Shown here in pieces: positions 62,061-64,000 of a stretch of 64,000 nucleotides of DNA. Both the position numbers and the translations under genes were made by a program. The stretch is from JAHCHG01 sp965214585. GTDB taxonomy: Bacteria; Acidobacteriota; Blastocatellia; Pyrinomonadales; Pyrinomonadaceae. The notes below the pieces were generated by a model. The model was not told where the DNA came from and made no database searches. It saw nothing but the letters and a program-made list of their open reading frames with translations. Positions within the stretch are counted from its first letter, which is position 1. The number at the start of each line of letters is the position of its first letter. The stretch is from NCBI GenBank assembly GCA_965214585.1, contig OZ243957.1, positions 2,232,001 through 2,296,000 of the forward strand. Direction: 5' to 3'.

Positions 62061-62774
62061 TCAATTATTTTTTTGATTGGAGTTGGTTTTCTCTTGTTGA
62101 AGTTCACGATTTTTCTTGATTCTTTCAATTCCCGCTTTCATTTTATCTCTGAATTCAACGCTAACTTCCGCCACTTTTTCGTAAGTTTCAATCGCTTCGT
62201 CCAGTCTGCCTGTTTTTTCATAAAGTCTGCCTAAAAATATCAAAGCAGTTACATCGTTCGGATGATTAGACAAAACTTCTTTATATCTGGATTCTGCTGA
62301 TCCGAGGTCGCCTTTCTTTTCTATTATTGAGGCTAAGTGAACTCTATAATAGGGTTCTTTGGGTTTAAGAAAAAATGCTTCTTGACACGCTTTTTCGGCA
62401 TTATCGAGATCGCCTTTGCGCTCTAGTATCTGACATTTAGAGTTAAAACCAGAGGCATCTTTAGGATAATAAGTCGTATAGATTTCTATTGATTCCTCCG
62501 CTTTATCGAGTTGATTTGTGTCTTTATATTTACTTGCTAAAAAATTATGAATATATAGATTTTCAGGATATTCTTTGAGAAGATTTTCCAGACAAACAAC
62601 TCCCTCATTGGTTTTATCTCCGCGTTTTTTTACGCATTCTGTGAGTTTCGCGTCAAAGTGTTCTTGCTTGCTTTGACAAGCAGGCACAGACAATAAAATA
62701 AAACTTAGTAAAACTAACGGCACATATTGCAACAGCCATAAAATTTTTCTGTTTTTAATTTTTCCAAAACGCAT
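62061..62774 (-). CDS. TPR lipoprotein, paralogue 1
   Basis: 237 residues. A lipoprotein signal ends LLSVPAC (Cys 33). Five or so TPR units follow (for example LYIHNFLASKYKDTNQLDKA, ALIFLGRLYEKTGRLDEAIE) and a basic Gln-rich tail (ELQQEKTNSNQKNN). GGAGG 7 nt before ATG fixes the start. It is the downstream copy of a 780-bp tandem duplication with 62841-63554, most diverged around residues 131-165. TPR lipoproteins often scaffold envelope complexes; the partner is unknown. Confidence 0.85.
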   Translation of the reverse strand: MRFGKIKNRKILWLLQYVPLVLLSFILLSVPACQSKQEHFDAKLTECVKKRGDKTNEGVVCLENLLKEYPENLYIHNFLASKYKDTNQLDKAEESIEIYTTYYPKDASGFNSKCQILERKGDLDNAEKACQEAFFLKPKEPYYRVHLASIIEKKGDLGSAESRYKEVLSNHPNDVTALIFLGRLYEKTGRLDEAIETYEKVAEVSVEFRDKMKAGIERIKKNRELQQEKTNSNQKNN

Positions 62775-62834
62775 TGCTTTCCTCCAACATCATTTCCAAA
62801 GTCCGCATTGCCGTCCGAATTTTCTGTCTGTCGG
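62755..62834 (-). pseudogene. Duplicated 3' fragment of the gene at 63535
   Basis: On the minus strand this reads DRQKIRTAMRTLEMMLEESN then AFWKN and a stop, nearly identical to the C-terminus of the 63535 gene. It was carried along by the tandem duplication and supplies the ribosome binding site of the 62061 gene. Confidence 0.88.
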
Positions 62835-62840
62835 GCAAAT

Positions 62841-63554
62841 TCAATTATTTTTTTGATTGGATTTGCTTTTCTCCTGTTGAAGATCACGATTTTTCTTAAT
62901 TCTTTCGATTCCGGCTTTTATTTTATCTCTAAACTCGACATCGGCTTCCGCCGCCTTTTCATAAGTTTCAATCGCTTCATCTATTCTGCCCGCTTTTTCG
63001 TAAAGTCTTCCTAAAGATACCAAAGCACGTTCGTTTTTAGGCTCACTTTCCAAAATTTGTTTGTATATACGTTCCGCCTCCGAAATATCGCCTGATTTTT
63101 CCATCACTTTGGCTAAAGACACCCAGTATGTCATTTTATCTGGATCAATGAAGATTGCCCATTGACACGCCTTTTCAGCATTATCAAGATCACCTTTGCG
63201 CTCTAGTATTTGGCATTTAGAGTTAAAACCCGAAGCATTTTTAGGATAATAAGTCGTATAGATTTCTATTGATTCCTCCGCTTTATCGAGTTGATTAGTG
63301 TCTTCGTATTTGTCGGCTAGAAAACTATGAATATACAGATTCTCAGGATATTCTTTGAGAAGATTTTCCAGACAAACAACTCCCTCATTGGTTTTATCTC
63401 CGCGTTTTTCTACACATTCTGTGAGTTTCGCGTCAAAGTGTTCTTGCTTGCTTTGACAAGCAGGCACAGACAATAAAATAAAACTTAGTAAAACTAACGG
63501 CACATATTGCAACAGCCATAAAATTTTTCTGTTTTTAATTTTTCCAAAACGCAT
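62841..63554 (-). CDS. TPR lipoprotein, paralogue 2
   Basis: 237 residues, same layout as the neighbour: signal with LLSVPAC, about five TPR units, basic tail (DLQQEKSKSNQKNN). Differences cluster in the third and fourth TPRs (QWAIFIDPDKMTYWVSLAKV against QEAFFLKPKEPYYRVHLASI), hinting at different partners. Its start overlaps the end of the 63535 gene by 20 bp, and the GGAGG ribosome binding site lies inside that gene, so the two are probably coupled. Confidence 0.87.
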   Translation of the reverse strand: MRFGKIKNRKILWLLQYVPLVLLSFILLSVPACQSKQEHFDAKLTECVEKRGDKTNEGVVCLENLLKEYPENLYIHSFLADKYEDTNQLDKAEESIEIYTTYYPKNASGFNSKCQILERKGDLDNAEKACQWAIFIDPDKMTYWVSLAKVMEKSGDISEAERIYKQILESEPKNERALVSLGRLYEKAGRIDEAIETYEKAAEADVEFRDKIKAGIERIKKNRDLQQEKSKSNQKNN

Positions 63555-64000
63555 TGCTTTCCTCCAACATCGTTTCTAAAGTCCGCATTGCCGTCCGAAT
63601 CTTCTGTCTGTCGGGCGGATTAACTATGCTGTTACTTGCTTTTTGTAAATCATTGATTGCCTGCATAATTTTTTGCGGCTTCGGCGGAACAACTCTTACC
63701 TTCTGAGCCGCAATCTGTCTTTCAAGACTTTGCTTCCGGTTCATATAATCGGCAAGTTCATTCATTCTTCTGTTCGCCGCCGCGTATTTGAGAACTTCAC
63801 TTATTATATGCAGCCCGCCGCCTACATTGGAAACCATTTTCACCCTGTTCTGTTTGAAAACCGGAACGGAAACCTGAGATTTTTTGTATGCCGGCTGACG
63901 TTTCTGATTGGGTCCTGTTTGAGTTCTTTTTTTAACCCGCACCGAACCGTCAATTTCAAGTTTTTGGTCGAAATCCGTATAATATTTGTCAGCATTCGGG
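63535..64000 (-). CDS. Partial gene, basic protein of unknown function (5' end outside window)
   Basis: The reading frame is open to the window edge: PNADKYYTDFDQKLEIDGSV precedes the GTG at 63942 in frame, so the true start lies beyond 64000. At least 154 residues are visible. The region is rich in Lys, Arg and Gln (RTQTGPNQKRQPAYKKSQ) and ends in a helical stretch (TMLEESNAFWKN). VGGGLHIISEVLKYAAANRR is the only semi-hydrophobic part. The sequence DFDQKLEIDGSVRVKK hints at the end of a larger domain. No family recognised. Confidence 0.7.
   Translation of the reverse strand, partial: PNADKYYTDFDQKLEIDGSVRVKKRTQTGPNQKRQPAYKKSQVSVPVFKQNRVKMVSNVGGGLHIISEVLKYAAANRRMNELADYMNRKQSLERQIAAQKVRVVPPKPQKIMQAINDLQKASNSIVNPPDRQKIRTAMRTLETMLEESNAFWKN

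Overview
The window looks like chromosome from an Acidobacteriota bacterium, most likely class Blastocatellia (Pyrinomonadales-like). The basis is the moderate, AT-leaning composition, many large secreted proteins that share one C-terminal carboxypeptidase-regulatory-like domain, a TonB-dependent receptor with an N-terminal regulatory domain, a winged-helix/TPR one-component regulator, and a very high density of small palindromic repeats between genes. This placement is inferred from gene style; there is no rRNA in the window.

Layout. 0-9 kb: glycosyltransferase, acyl-CoA ligase, secreted sugar dehydrogenase, a moaD-unknown-moaE cluster and pyruvate kinase. 9-18.5 kb: a plastic stretch with a broken PIN toxin-antitoxin pair, an intact IS630-type insertion sequence inserted into an AlbA_2-domain gene, a four-helix-bundle gene, a GH15 glucoamylase-like enzyme, a second PIN toxin-antitoxin pair, small unknowns, DUF5996, Nudix and amphi-Trp genes, and an orphan DNA methyltransferase. 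18.8-29 kb: TlpA-like lipoprotein, NifU-BFD protein, CorC/TlyC family protein, enolase, a third PIN toxin-antitoxin pair, an epimerase with a disrupted start, GNAT, phosphoglycerate mutase and QueD. 29.5-38.7 kb: a run of secreted or surface genes (lipoprotein, sialidase-like protein, beta-helix/dockerin/cohesin protein, TonB-dependent receptor). 39-49.7 kb: three-subunit proton-translocating transhydrogenase, radical SAM protein, class 3 lipase, RRM protein, a CAU tRNA, rsfS and lnt. 49.9-64 kb: winged-helix/TPR regulator, a MazF-type pair whose toxin carries an in-frame stop, a 1145-residue propeller protein with a repeated membrane N-terminus, a desaturase, VOC, CBS and DNA glycosylase genes, umuDC, and tandemly duplicated TPR lipoproteins next to a gene that runs off the window.

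Three lower-glycolysis genes (pyk, eno, gpmI) are scattered rather than in one operon. Three otherwise unrelated secreted proteins (3483, 32621, 52642) end in the same roughly 80-residue domain, which suggests a common surface-related role.

The most striking non-coding property is layered palindromic DNA. At least ten repeat families occur, several in two to four copies, and some lie inside others. Two copies of a roughly 274-bp terminal-inverted-repeat element (21685 and 56255) are present, and the second sits inside another TA-flanked inverted-repeat element. Several loci show recent decay or rearrangement that can be read base by base: the IS630 insertion with its severed 22-codon tail, a one-base frameshift in a PIN toxin, an amber codon in MazF, an A13 run at the epimerase start, a 780-bp tandem duplication, and a 305-bp cohesin duplication with one mismatch. 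I found no CRISPR array, rRNA, prophage or convincing known riboswitch.
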